Shown in pieces: positions 15,313 to 23,576 of a stretch of 49,959 nt of DNA (position 1 is its first letter; each line of letters begins with the position of its first letter). This stretch comes from JBDREW01 sp043819385 (GTDB lineage Bacteria; Patescibacteriota; Minisyncoccia; Minisyncoccales; GWA2-38-27): the NCBI GenBank assembly GCA_043819385.1, contig JBDREW010000023.1:1-49959 (forward strand), given 5' to 3'. A program made the position numbers and the translations under genes. A model generated the notes under the pieces. That model did not search any database and was not told where the DNA came from. It worked only from the letters and a program-made list of their open reading frames with translations.

Positions 15313-18009
15313 CTATGCCATTACTTTTTCTTGTTTTCTATTTTTCATCAATTCAAAAGGAGTAGCTATTACAATTTTATCTTTATCTGCATCAATTATA
15401 ACCTGATCTCCTTTTTTTACCAAGCCAGAAACAATTTTTAATGACAAAGGATCAAGTACTTCTCTTTGGATTACTCTTTTTAATGGCCTTGCTCCTAAGT
15501 TTTGATCAAATCCTTGATTTGCTAAAATTATTTTTGCTTTTTCAGATGTTTTTATCCCTATGTTTTTATTCTTTAATCTCTGAACAACTTTTTCCAATTC
15601 TAAATCAACTATTTTTTTAATTTCTGGCTTACCAAGATAATTAAAAATAATAATTTCATCTATTCTATTTAAAAGCTCTGGTCTAAATCCATCTTTCAAA
15701 GAATCCATTACTTTCTCTTTTAATGATTGTTTCTCACCATTTACCTGTTCCCCAAAAAATCCTAAAGAACCCATTTGAGCAATATATTCTGAACCAATAT
15801 TTGAAGTCATTATAAATATTGCATTTTTAAATGATGCTGTTCTCCCCTTAGCATCAGTTAATCTACCATCTTCTAATATTTGAAGTAAAATATTAAAGAC
15901 ATCGGGATTTGCTTTTTCAATTTCATCAAGCAAGATCACACTATAAGGTCTTCTCCTTATTTTTTCAGTTAATTGACCTCCTTCATCATATCCAACATAA
16001 CCAGGAGGAGAACCAATCATTTTAGAAACAGTATGTTTCTCCATATACTCTGACATATCAAGACGAATCAAAGCATTTTCATCATTAAATAAAAATTCAG
16101 CCAAAGCCCGAGCTGTTTCTGTTTTTCCAACCCCAGTAGGACCTAAAAACATAAATGACCCTAATGGCTTATTTTCCTCTGAAATACCAGCTCTTGAACG
16201 TCGAATAGCATTCGAAATTGCTATAATTGCCTCTTTTTGACCAATTACTCTCCGATTCATAATATCTTCTGCTTTTTCTAATTTCTTTGCTTCTTCTTCT
16301 ATCAATCTTGTCAAAGGAATTCCTGTCCAACGCGACACAATTTTTGCAATATCATCTTGGTTTATTTCCTCTTTTAAAATCTGGCTATTTACTTGAATTT
16401 TTGCTAAATCTTTTTCTGTTTGCCTTACTTCTTTAAAAAGTTCTGGTATTTTAGAATATTTAATTTCAGCTACTTTTGCTAAATCTGCTTCTCTTTGAGC
16501 AATTTCAGATTGATATCCAAGAGCATCAATCTCTTTCTTATAATTCCTTATTTTCTGAATTAATTCTTTTTCTGCTTTCCATTTCAATTCAAAAGCTCTT
16601 ACTTTTTCATTTAAATCAGCCAAAGAGCGACCTATAACTATAAGTCGTTTTTTATCATTTTCTTCTTTTTTAATTGCTTGTTTTTCTATTTCAAGTTTCT
16701 GAATTTCTCTTTTTAATTCATCCAACTCAGCTGGTTCTGATTCAATCTCTAAACGTAGAGCAGACATTGCTTCATCCATTAAATCAACTGCCTTGTCTGG
16801 TAAAAATCTATCAGTAATATATCTTGAAGCAAGTTCAGAAGCAGCTATCAACGCAGAATCTTTTATTCTCAATCCATGATGAACTTCATATTTTTCTTTA
16901 ATTCCACGTAAAATTGCAATAGTATCATCAACTGACGACTCTTTTACATAAATTGGTTGAAATCTTCTTTCTAGGGCACCATCTCTTTCAATATATTTTT
17001 GATATTCTTTTAAAGTAGTTGCTCCAACAGCTCTTAACTCCCCTCTTGCTAATGCCGGCTTTAAAAGATTTGAAGCATCAATCGCACCTTCTGCTGCCCC
17101 AGCTCCAATAATAGTATGAAGCTCATCAATAAAAAGAATATATTTTGCTTCATTTCTATTTATTTCTTTTAAAAGGGCTTTTATTCTATCTTCAAACTCT
17201 CCTCTATATTTTGTACCAGCAATTAAAGCACCCAAATCTAAACTAATAAGTTCTTTTTCTTTTAAGCTTTCTGGTGCATCTCCTCTAATAATTCTCTGAG
17301 CTAATCCTTCAATAATAGCTGTTTTACCAACTCCTGCCTCCCCAATTAAAACAGGATTATTTTTTGTTCTTCTTGAAAGAACTTGCATTAAACGACGAAT
17401 TTCATCTTCTCTACCAATTACTGGATCTAATTTCCCTTGTTCTGCCAAAGAAGTTAAATTGCGAGTATATTTTTCAATAACTTGATATTTTGTTTCAGGA
17501 TGAGGATCAGTAATTTTATGGTCTCCTCTAATTTGAGCTAAAGTTTTAAAAACTGTTTCATAATCAAGTTTGCCAACTTCTAAAGAAGAATCTGTTTTTC
17601 CAGTTCTTAAAAAACTTGCTCTATCTAAAATATCTTTTGCTTTAATGTCTGAGCTTATAAGGCCAAGAAACAAATGTTCTATTGAGATAAACTCATCTCC
17701 CATTTTCATTGCTTCTTGCCTTGCTTTATCAAGAACTTTTGCCATATCTTGTGTTAAATAAAATTGACCAAACATCTGAGAAGTTGCTACTGTTGGAATT
17801 ATATTTAAAGCTGTTTCAGTTTTTTCAACTAATCTTTTTATATCAACTCCTAATTTTCTAAGCAAAGTCAAAACAATACTTTCATCTTGAGAAAGCAAAG
17901 ATAAAAGTAAATGCAAGGCATCTATTTGTTGTTGCCCTTTATTTTGAGCAATTGATTGCGCATTTATAATAGATTCTTGCGCCTTATGTGTAAAATTTGC
18001 TCCATTCAT
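15313..18009 (-). CDS. clpB: ATP-dependent disaggregase ClpB
   Basis: The 898-residue Hsp100 chaperone has a Clp N-domain (about 1-150), a first AAA+ module with Walker A GEAGVGKT (223-230) and Walker B ILFIDELH, a long coiled-coil middle domain (about 400-530), and a second AAA+ module with Walker A GPTGVGKT (623-630) and VILLDEIEKA. The long middle domain and the absence of a ClpP-binding loop mark it as ClpB rather than ClpA/ClpC. It works with DnaK to extract proteins from aggregates in the cytoplasm. It appears to be transcribed alone; I found no clear CIRCE-type operator upstream, only a 14-bp tandem repeat. Confidence 0.95.
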   Translation of the reverse strand: MNGANFTHKAQESIINAQSIAQNKGQQQIDALHLLLSLLSQDESIVLTLLRKLGVDIKRLVEKTETALNIIPTVATSQMFGQFYLTQDMAKVLDKARQEAMKMGDEFISIEHLFLGLISSDIKAKDILDRASFLRTGKTDSSLEVGKLDYETVFKTLAQIRGDHKITDPHPETKYQVIEKYTRNLTSLAEQGKLDPVIGREDEIRRLMQVLSRRTKNNPVLIGEAGVGKTAIIEGLAQRIIRGDAPESLKEKELISLDLGALIAGTKYRGEFEDRIKALLKEINRNEAKYILFIDELHTIIGAGAAEGAIDASNLLKPALARGELRAVGATTLKEYQKYIERDGALERRFQPIYVKESSVDDTIAILRGIKEKYEVHHGLRIKDSALIAASELASRYITDRFLPDKAVDLMDEAMSALRLEIESEPAELDELKREIQKLEIEKQAIKKEENDKKRLIVIGRSLADLNEKVRAFELKWKAEKELIQKIRNYKKEIDALGYQSEIAQREADLAKVAEIKYSKIPELFKEVRQTEKDLAKIQVNSQILKEEINQDDIAKIVSRWTGIPLTRLIEEEAKKLEKAEDIMNRRVIGQKEAIIAISNAIRRSRAGISEENKPLGSFMFLGPTGVGKTETARALAEFLFNDENALIRLDMSEYMEKHTVSKMIGSPPGYVGYDEGGQLTEKIRRRPYSVILLDEIEKANPDVFNILLQILEDGRLTDAKGRTASFKNAIFIMTSNIGSEYIAQMGSLGFFGEQVNGEKQSLKEKVMDSLKDGFRPELLNRIDEIIIFNYLGKPEIKKIVDLELEKVVQRLKNKNIGIKTSEKAKIILANQGFDQNLGARPLKRVIQREVLDPLSLKIVSGLVKKGDQVIIDADKDKIVIATPFELMKNRKQEKVMA

Positions 18010-18044
18010 AATTATATATTATGTATTTAATATTAAGTATTAGA

Positions 18045-18115
18045 TATTAAATATTAGGTATTAAATATTAGGTATTAAATATTAGGTATTAAATATTAGG
18101 TATTAGGTATTAAAT
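18045..18115. repeat. 14-bp tandem repeat upstream of clpB
   Basis: TATTAAATATTAGG occurs four times without change from 18045 to 18100, then partly. It lies 36-106 bases before the clpB start and may affect its promoter spacing. Confidence 0.85.
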
Positions 18116-18138
18116 TTTGCAGAGATTTTACCGAGAGC

Positions 18139-18184
18139 TTACGGAGAGGTACTCTCCGGAGCTCCGGAGAGCACCTCTCCGTAA
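18139..18184. repeat. 46-bp near-perfect palindrome, repeat family C
   Basis: Two TTACGGAGAG-type units are joined head to head around CCGGAGCTCCGG; only one base pair fails. The same unit recurs three times at 18857-18950. The gap 18010-18410 holds this element, the 14-bp repeat, a family A copy and a terminator, but no gene. Confidence 0.85.
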
Positions 18185-18260
18185 ACTATTCCATGTTATA
18201 TATTATATGTTTTATTAACATATTTTTTGCTAAAAATCAAGTTTAAATTAAAAATAATCT

Positions 18261-18334
18261 CTTGAGACCCGACCTCTAAAAAACTTCCCCTCCCTCTCGA
18301 AGAGAGGTCGGGGCTCTTTTTAGCTTTTCCTCTT
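18261..18334. repeat. Dispersed hairpin repeat, family A, copy 2
   Basis: GAGACCCGACCTCT and AGAGGTCGGGGCTC are the arms; the loop is the pyrimidine-rich AAAAAACTTCCCCTCCC type. It is close to the family consensus. Confidence 0.85.
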
Positions 18335-18358
18335 CCTTATTTTTAATTTAAATAAAAA

Positions 18359-18382
18359 AAACGGAGAATTATTTCTCCGTTT
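18359..18382 (-). terminator. Terminator of the 116-aa orphan gene
   Basis: AAACGGAGAA and TTCTCCGTTT enclose a four-base loop, with an A/T-run on both sides, 28 bases after the stop of the gene at 18411-18761. Confidence 0.85.
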
Positions 18383-18410
18383 ACTTTGTTTGTTTGGTTA
18401 TTTATTATTT

Positions 18411-18761
18411 TTATTGTGATTTATCATTTCTTTTTGCAAATGCTTCAGTCAAAACTACTAAAAATGAATGGCCTAATTCTGAAAAATTAATCATCCTATC
18501 AGCTCCAGGTGTTTCAAATAATTTTTCTAATTGATGAAAATATCTTGAAATTAATAATAAGAGAGCTTTTTTTCTAATACCATGAGGACAAATAAATTCA
18601 CTATCTTTTATAGTACAGATAATATGAATAAGCCCATCAGTAATTCCAAATTTTTTAAAAACAGGAAAATTCCTTAAAATATTGTCTAATCCAGCTCCTT
18701 CTTTTAGTGCTGTTGCTAAAGATGATTCAAGTTTTTCAAAATCTCCAAAATATTCAGGCAT
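18411..18761 (-). CDS. Orphan helical protein, 116 aa
   Basis: The product (starting MPEYFGDFEKLESSLATALK) is predicted to be mostly helical and soluble, with a CPHGIRKKALLLLISRYFHQLEKLF stretch resembling helical-repeat packing in its spacing. No family recognised. AAAGGA lies a few bases before the ATG. It has its own terminator and sits in a patch of small orphan genes and palindromic repeats between clpB and hicBA. Confidence 0.65.
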   Translation of the reverse strand: MPEYFGDFEKLESSLATALKEGAGLDNILRNFPVFKKFGITDGLIHIICTIKDSEFICPHGIRKKALLLLISRYFHQLEKLFETPGADRMINFSELGHSFLVVLTEAFAKRNDKSQ

Positions 18762-18856
18762 TTTTTCAATCCTTTATTTTAAGGTGCTTATGTTACTACA
18801 GAATATATCTTTCTTAACATAAATAAATATAAAAGCAAAATATATATCAAATAAAA

Positions 18857-18950
18857 CTTACGGAGAGGTGCTCTCCGTAAGCTCAAATCCCCTTTAACTA
18901 AACTTACGGAGAGCATCTCTCCGTAGCTCTAACGGAGAGGTGCTCTCCGT
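18857..18950. repeat. Cluster of three family C hairpins
   Basis: Stems at 18857-18881 (CTTACGGAGAG, 11 bp, loop GTG), 18905-18925 (9 bp, loop CAT) and 18932-18950 (8 bp, loop GTG) share the core ACGGAGAG/CTCTCCGT. The region 18762-19150 contains these, a further inverted repeat and a transposase remnant; no intact gene is seen. Confidence 0.85.
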
Positions 18951-18972
18951 AAGCTCATGGTCTTCAAATTAA

Positions 18973-19016
18973 AGTTGCGGGGAATAAATAGTTGCGGGGG
19001 ACTGTTCCCCGCAACT
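18973..19016. repeat. Inverted repeat AGTTGCGGGG
   Basis: Two direct copies of AGTTGCGGGG and one inverted copy (CCCCGCAACT) form a GC-rich hairpin immediately beside the transposase remnant. It may be an old element end; this is inference. Confidence 0.6.
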
Positions 19017-19028
19017 TTATTACATACA

Positions 19029-19082
19029 TTGTAAGAAATGATAGTGTTGTTTACAGTTCTTTGGGATAAAAATAATTAATTA
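19029..19082 (-). pseudogene. Remnant of a transposase 3' end
   Basis: These 54 bases match 49859-49912, the 3' end of the transposase at the window edge, at 51 positions. In the same frame they read NYFYPKEL, a stop, then TTLSFLT, where the other copy has NYLYPKELKTTLSFLT. One of the three changes turns a Lys codon into the stop. Only the last part survives. Confidence 0.8.
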
Positions 19083-19101
19083 TATTATATAAAAAAATAA
19101 A

Positions 19102-19129
19102 AAGCGGACTGAAAAATAATCAGACCGCT
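19102..19129 (-). terminator. Terminator of the two-gene orphan unit
   Basis: AGCGG-CTGA and TCAG-CCGCT pair with one internal mismatch and are followed on the minus strand by TTTTTATTTTTTT. Confidence 0.8.
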
Positions 19130-19150
19130 ATTGTTTTTTTATTTTTTTAA

Positions 19151-19438
19151 TCAATTGACTGCTACATTACCATCTGAATTAATATAAAAAAATATTCTAT
19201 CTTCATTAAATCCAAAATCAAATCCTTTAAAAACATTCCTTTTGACTTTTGGTTTACCATTTTGCATAATTCCAATTGCTATTCTCTCTTTCTCTATTTC
19301 GCCCGTTATACTATCTATCACTCTTGACGTTACACATGGTTTACTTTTTCGCCTGCAATCTAATTTCATAGATTTTACAATCCTTTCTGCTTGAACAAAA
19401 TGTTTTTCTTCAGCTTCTCGTGGTAATATGACAATCAT
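19151..19438 (-). CDS. Orphan protein, 95 aa, second gene of a pair
   Basis: The product begins MIVILPREAEEKHFVQAERI and ends in a beta-rich segment (RIFFYINSDGNVAVN). It is preceded by AAGGAG at good spacing. It starts 11 bases after the stop of the gene at 19450-19743, so the two are almost certainly co-transcribed and share the terminator. No family recognised. Confidence 0.65.
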   Translation of the reverse strand: MIVILPREAEEKHFVQAERIVKSMKLDCRRKSKPCVTSRVIDSITGEIEKERIAIGIMQNGKPKVKRNVFKGFDFGFNEDRIFFYINSDGNVAVN

Positions 19439-19449
19439 TTTCTTACTCC

Positions 19450-19743
19450 TTATTCTGTTTCAAAAGGAAGAAATGACCTAGCTAAATCTCGTTTTGATGA
19501 TTCTCCAATCCTTTTAAAATTACTTTCTAAATTAATTTCAATAACACTTTTTACTCCAGAAAACTGACTAAAAATATTTATTGCTCCATCAGTAATTTGA
19601 GCACAACCTAGAAAAGCAACAAATATTAATCCATTTTCATCTATTAAAAAACAAAACCCTTCTCTTTTTAATTTTATTCTCAAATTTTCAATTTCTTGTT
19701 CTGTTCTTTCTTCATCCATTAAAATAACCATTCCATTCTTCAT
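19450..19743 (-). CDS. Orphan protein, 97 aa, first gene of a pair
   Basis: The product begins MKNGMVILMDEERTEQEIEN and contains a hydrophobic stretch (GLIFVAFLGCAQITDGAINIF) that could be a buried core or a weak membrane segment. AGGAAAAGG lies just before the first ATG. The leader contains CTTTAACAATTAG, like the leader of the 61-aa gene at 7.7 kb. It shares an operon with 19151-19438. Function unknown. Confidence 0.65.
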   Translation of the reverse strand: MKNGMVILMDEERTEQEIENLRIKLKREGFCFLIDENGLIFVAFLGCAQITDGAINIFSQFSGVKSVIEINLESNFKRIGESSKRDLARSFLPFETE

Positions 19744-19781
19744 TTTTCTTCCTTTTCCTATCTAATTGTTAAAGTACAACC

Positions 19782-19860
19782 CCATCACAACCAGTCCCGC
19801 CTTCTAAGCATATGAATTAACATTTAGCATAGAAGGCGGGATGATGTAAGGGCAAGAAAA
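19782..19860 (-). repeat. 79-bp repeat with 11-bp stem, family D, copy 1
   Basis: It matches 27213-27291 in inverted orientation at 75 of 79 positions. Core arms are CCCGCCTTCTA and TAGAAGGCGGG. In the other copy the element abuts a start codon and supplies the ribosome binding site; here the matching end runs into a hairpin at 19861. Confidence 0.9.
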
Positions 19861-19970
19861 AACCTCTTCTTAAAAAGAGGTTGGTTTGAATAATCTTATT
19901 TTATATTTTTATTTTTTTATACTTTTGTTAACAAGACGAACCAAACCAACCTCTCTTCCAAAGAAGAGAT
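19861..19970 (+). other. Competing hairpins, possible small RNA or attenuator
   Basis: AACCTCTT/AAGAGGTT forms a hairpin at 19861-19882. AGAGGTTGGTTT (19876-19887) can instead pair with AAACCAACCTCT (19943-19954), and a further CTCTT/AAGAG hairpin follows. The pairings exclude each other. It lies in the 407-base gap 19744-20150, which holds no other gene that I can support. Confidence 0.4.
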
Positions 19971-20150
19971 AAAAAAAGAAAAACCATTTTTTAAATATAT
20001 TAGTTTGTTTCATAATTATATCTTTCTTTTTATCATTATTTAAAATACCTTGTCAAGAGAGACATTGATTTATACGGATATTAAAGGATCGTTGAGTTTA
20101 AACCAGTTTTTTAATTGCACAACTTCTAACTTTTTTATTCCAAATAATAT

Positions 20151-20387
20151 TCATTTTCTTAAAATTTTTAAAAATTCTTCTATTGTTATTCCAATATCTT
20201 CTTCAATAATCTTTTTTAAGAGTGATTTTTTAATGTCTTTTCCTTTATGAACAGGAACAACTGCTCTTTTTTGATTTAATGGATTATATAAAATAAGATG
20301 ACTACCACGAGAACGATCTTTTCTAAATCCTAATTTTAACAATACAAAAATAACATCTTTTGATTTTAAGCTAGGGAGTTTTTTCAT
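20151..20387 (-). CDS. hicA: HicA-family mRNA interferase toxin
   Basis: The 78-residue protein has the compact double-stranded-RNA-binding-like fold of HicA toxins, with the lysine-rich start (LPSLKSKDVIFVLLKLGF), the catalytic His30 in GSHLI, and a C-terminal part with VVPVHKGKDIKKSLLKKI. HicA cleaves mRNA and arrests growth unless bound by HicB. It lies 34 bases after the antitoxin gene; antitoxin-first order is one of the two normal arrangements. Confidence 0.92.
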   Translation of the reverse strand: MKKLPSLKSKDVIFVLLKLGFRKDRSRGSHLILYNPLNQKRAVVPVHKGKDIKKSLLKKIIEEDIGITIEEFLKILRK

Positions 20388-20421
20388 AAAAATTAATCCA
20401 CTAACAAATAGAATAATATCG

Positions 20422-20667
20422 TTAAACTGTAACTTCTATTTTACCTTGAAGAATACGCATCTCTTCTGGTATTTTTTCTCTATGTTGGTCTAAACTTTCT
20501 AAATATAATTGAATTGCTTCTTTAATATTTTTCTCTGCTTCCTCTAAGGTATCCCCTTGAGTATGACAACCTGATAAACTTGGCACAAAAGCAATGTATC
20601 CGCCACCAAAAACTGCTTGATAAATTACAGTATATGAAAATATTTTTTTCTTAATTTCTTGAATCAT
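20422..20667 (-). CDS. hicB: HicB-family antitoxin
   Basis: The 81-residue protein has the partial RNase H-like HicB fold: YTVIYQAVFGGGYIAFVPSLSGCHTQGDTLEEAEKN, followed by a helix (IKEAIQLYLESL). It is short and has no clear C-terminal DNA-binding domain, so autoregulation may be weak or rely on HicA. It should bind HicA and block its active site. Confidence 0.92.
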   Translation of the reverse strand: MIQEIKKKIFSYTVIYQAVFGGGYIAFVPSLSGCHTQGDTLEEAEKNIKEAIQLYLESLDQHREKIPEEMRILQGKIEVTV

Positions 20668-20840
20668 ATTAAAATATTAATTTAACTAATTATAATATAT
20701 CACAATTTTAAATTGATGTATATGAATATATTGAACTTTTGGGTAAGGTATTAAAAAATGTATTTAATACATACATTTACTTCTTTCTCCTCCACTATAA
20801 AATGTATGCTTTTTACATTATTTGCGAAATTAATACCTAT

Positions 20841-22133
20841 TTATTCTTTTCTTTCTCCTAATTCAACTTCAACATTTTTTTCTTCTCCATCTCTTAAATA
20901 TTTTAAATTGACTTTATCATTTGGTCCATATTTTGAAATAAGTTTTGCTAAACTATTGTCTTGATTAATTTTTTCTCCTCCAAACTCTAAAATTACATCC
21001 ATTTCTTTTAATCCAGCTTTTTGAGCAGAAGAATCAGGCCAAATAGCTGATTTTCCTTTATCTCCAATAACTAAAGCTCCATAGTCCACTGATAAATCAT
21101 ATTCTTCTTGAACTGATTCATTAACTAAAACATAAGTAACACCTAAAAAAGGATATACAATTTTCCCAATTGTTTTAATTTGCTCAATATCTCTTTTTGC
21201 TTTATTTATTAAAATAGCAAAACCAATACTTTGAGCATCTTGAACCATTGCAGTATTTATTCCAATTACTTCCCCTTCCAAATTTACTAAAGGACCTCCT
21301 GAATTTCCTCTATTTATTGCTGCATCTGTTTGAATAGCACTTTCTAATGTTTCTATAAATCCCTCACCCCCAGAAGCTGTAATAGTTCTACCCAATCCAG
21401 AAATAACTCCAACTGAAACAGTATTATTAAACTCTCCTAAAGCATTTCCAATAGTAATTACTGTTTGACCAATTTGAAGATTATCTGAATCCCCTAATTT
21501 AGCAAATGGAAATGACTCTAAAATTAACTCACCATTTTCGTTTTCTATTTTTTCTTGTTCAATTTTAATAATAGCTAAATCTTCAACAGGATCTTTATCT
21601 AAAACTTTTGCTGTAAATTTTCTACCATCATTCATATAGACCGTATATTCAGCAGTATCTTCTAAAACAACATGTTTATTAGTTAAAATTATTCCATCCT
21701 CAGAAATAATAAATCCTGTTCCACTCCCAACTTCTTTTTTCTCTGTCCCATTTTGACGATATTGTGGAATCATATATCCAAAAGGACTTGGTCCAAATTC
21801 CTGAAAAGGATTATAATAATATTGTTCAAAAATTGGTACATCTTTAGAAATAACAATACTTACAACAGCAGGAGAAACATCTTTTATTGCTTTTATTGTT
21901 TTCTCTTCTTGATTTATTTGAGAAATATATTTTTGCTCTTGGTCAGAAAGATTTTGAGATAATCTATCGTTTAAATATGTTTTAAATTGAAAATAGAATG
22001 AAACACTTATTATACTTCCTGCTAAAAATCCAAAAACAGAAGAAATAATAATTATTGTCAAAATGTTTTTCTTATTATTATCAATAAAATTATTTTTTTT
22101 ATTATTAGATTGAATATTATTATTTAAATCCAT
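20841..22133 (-). CDS. htrA: HtrA/DegP-type serine protease with PDZ domain
   Basis: The 430-residue protein has a TM anchor (about 24-48), a trypsin-like domain with an intact triad of His154 (TNKHVV), Asp185 (DLAIIK) and Ser278 (GNSGGP), and one C-terminal PDZ domain (about 320-425, ending VNLKYLRDGEEKNVEVEL). It degrades or refolds misfolded proteins outside the membrane. It is the last gene of an envelope cluster and is the likely active partner of the dead paralogue at 14165-14890. Confidence 0.93.
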   Translation of the reverse strand: MDLNNNIQSNNKKNNFIDNNKKNILTIIIISSVFGFLAGSIISVSFYFQFKTYLNDRLSQNLSDQEQKYISQINQEEKTIKAIKDVSPAVVSIVISKDVPIFEQYYYNPFQEFGPSPFGYMIPQYRQNGTEKKEVGSGTGFIISEDGIILTNKHVVLEDTAEYTVYMNDGRKFTAKVLDKDPVEDLAIIKIEQEKIENENGELILESFPFAKLGDSDNLQIGQTVITIGNALGEFNNTVSVGVISGLGRTITASGGEGFIETLESAIQTDAAINRGNSGGPLVNLEGEVIGINTAMVQDAQSIGFAILINKAKRDIEQIKTIGKIVYPFLGVTYVLVNESVQEEYDLSVDYGALVIGDKGKSAIWPDSSAQKAGLKEMDVILEFGGEKINQDNSLAKLISKYGPNDKVNLKYLRDGEEKNVEVELGERKE

Positions 22134-22194
22134 ATTATTTTAAAAAAAATAGAGCTAGCTCTGTTTTTTAATTTCCAATTTTTAATTTTTCTAT

Positions 22195-22267
22195 CTTGAG
22201 GTCGGACCTCTAAAAAAACTTCCTCTCCCTCTCGAGAGAGGTCGGGGCTCTACCAGCTTTCCCCTAC
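22195..22267. repeat. Dispersed hairpin repeat, family A, copy 3
   Basis: GGTCGGACCTCT and AGAGAGGTCGGGGCTC are the arms, with the usual pyrimidine loop. It lies between htrA and the 138-aa gene. Confidence 0.85.
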
Positions 22268-22284
22268 TTTCCCATTTTAATTTT

Positions 22285-22701
22285 CTATCTCTTAATTTTA
22301 TAAATCAACATTTCTAACAAATTTTTAACTTCTTTTTCAGCTTGATTTTCTGATTTGCTTTGAACAAATTTTTGCCACTGATTTAATATCTCTTCATCAT
22401 CTAAATCTCTTACTAAATTTTCTATTTCTAATCTATCTTCAAAATCTACTTCTCCTTCTGCTTTTAAAACTTTACCAATAAATACAGCTGTAAAATTTAA
22501 AACTTTTTCATTAATTTTACATGATTCATCTTTACTTTTCACTTTCTCTAAATTATCTCTTGTATAAAAATACCCAGCTCCAAAAAATATATTTCCAAAT
22601 AATAATATCATAACTATAATAACCCAAAATAACATTACTGGACTCTTTGGTTTTTGAATTGTTTTATCTACTTTCAAACTCTTAAAATCTGGCAATTTCA
22701 T
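22285..22701 (-). CDS. Single-TM protein, unknown function
   Basis: The 138-residue protein has a cytoplasmic N-terminus (about 1-20), a TM segment (about 22-46) and an exterior helical domain with a charged DLDDEEILNQWQKFV stretch. One Cys at about 62. No family recognised. It sits between the GT2 gene and htrA and probably belongs to the same envelope cluster, though each is bounded by palindromic DNA. Confidence 0.6.
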   Translation of the reverse strand: MKLPDFKSLKVDKTIQKPKSPVMLFWVIIVMILLFGNIFFGAGYFYTRDNLEKVKSKDESCKINEKVLNFTAVFIGKVLKAEGEVDFEDRLEIENLVRDLDDEEILNQWQKFVQSKSENQAEKEVKNLLEMLIYKIKR

Positions 22702-22748
22702 ATATTTATTTTTTTATTTGCTACTTTATCATTTTCAAGTGAGCGAGA

Positions 22749-22780
22749 GGATAATAAATGAGTTTATTCATTTATTATCC
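22749..22780. repeat. 13-bp-stem hairpin between GT2 and the 138-aa gene
   Basis: GGATAATAAATGA and TCATTTATTATCC enclose a six-base loop and are themselves flanked by GAGCGAG and CGAGCGA. No T-run follows, so it is either an RNA end-protector or a mobile hairpin. Confidence 0.6.
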
Positions 22781-22841
22781 CGAGCGAGCAATGAAAATGT
22801 ATGTATTTAATATGTTTTTTAATATATTCATTTTATCACAA

Positions 22842-23558
22842 TCAATTTTTTTTGTCTTGTGAATAATGATCAAACTTATATTTAAAAATATCTTTTTTGA
22901 CTGGACCAATAAAAATCATATGAAATTCACAAAGAATAAATTTAAAATAAGTTTTAAACCAGCCATCAGTTTGAAATCTTCTAGTTGATATAAATATCTT
23001 TGAAGATTTAATTATTCCAAATTTTCCTAATCTTTTTGCTCGTCTTATTAAGTCATGGTCTTCAGATAATTTAATCTTTTCATCAAAACCTTTAATACTA
23101 TTAAAAATATCTTTATCTATTAAAATACCCATTGCTCCATGAGCAATTACTTGTTGGAAAAAAAAAACAGGCCAATTATAGAAAAAATTGAAAAAAAATC
23201 TTGTTATTTTATTTTTTTCTTGTGGAATTAAAAAAAAACTCGCAATTTTTAGCTTTCTTTTGTCAAATTCTTTTAAAGTTTTTTTAATAAAATCTTTTGG
23301 TAAAATAACATCTGCATCTAAAAATAAAAGCAAATCCCCTTTTGCAATTTTTGCCCCATTGTTTCTTCCTTTTGATGGTAATCCTCCAGCCGTAATTTTA
23401 CAATTATATTTTTTAACTATTGATATTGTTTTATCTTTTGAATTAGCATCAGCAACAATAATTTCATAATCATTAAAATTCTGCTTTTTAATTGATTCAA
23501 GCAATAAAGGAACTTGCTTTTCTTCATTAAGAGTTGGAATAATAATACTTAATTTCAT
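22842..23558 (-). CDS. Family 2 glycosyltransferase
   Basis: The 238-residue protein has the GT-A fold of GT2 enzymes: SIIIPTLNEEKQVPLLLESI at the start, the metal-binding LDADV near residue 80, and SEDHDLIRRAKRLG near 165 as acceptor-side motif. It would move a sugar from a nucleotide donor onto a lipid or glycan at the inner face of the membrane. There is no TM segment for polymer export, so it probably adds single sugars. It is 18 bases after the stop of the TIM-barrel hydrolase gene and so co-transcribed with it. Confidence 0.88.
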   Translation of the reverse strand: MKLSIIIPTLNEEKQVPLLLESIKKQNFNDYEIIVADANSKDKTISIVKKYNCKITAGGLPSKGRNNGAKIAKGDLLLFLDADVILPKDFIKKTLKEFDKRKLKIASFFLIPQEKNKITRFFFNFFYNWPVFFFQQVIAHGAMGILIDKDIFNSIKGFDEKIKLSEDHDLIRRAKRLGKFGIIKSSKIFISTRRFQTDGWFKTYFKFILCEFHMIFIGPVKKDIFKYKFDHYSQDKKN

Positions 23559-23576
23559 TTTTCTTTATTTTTGTTT

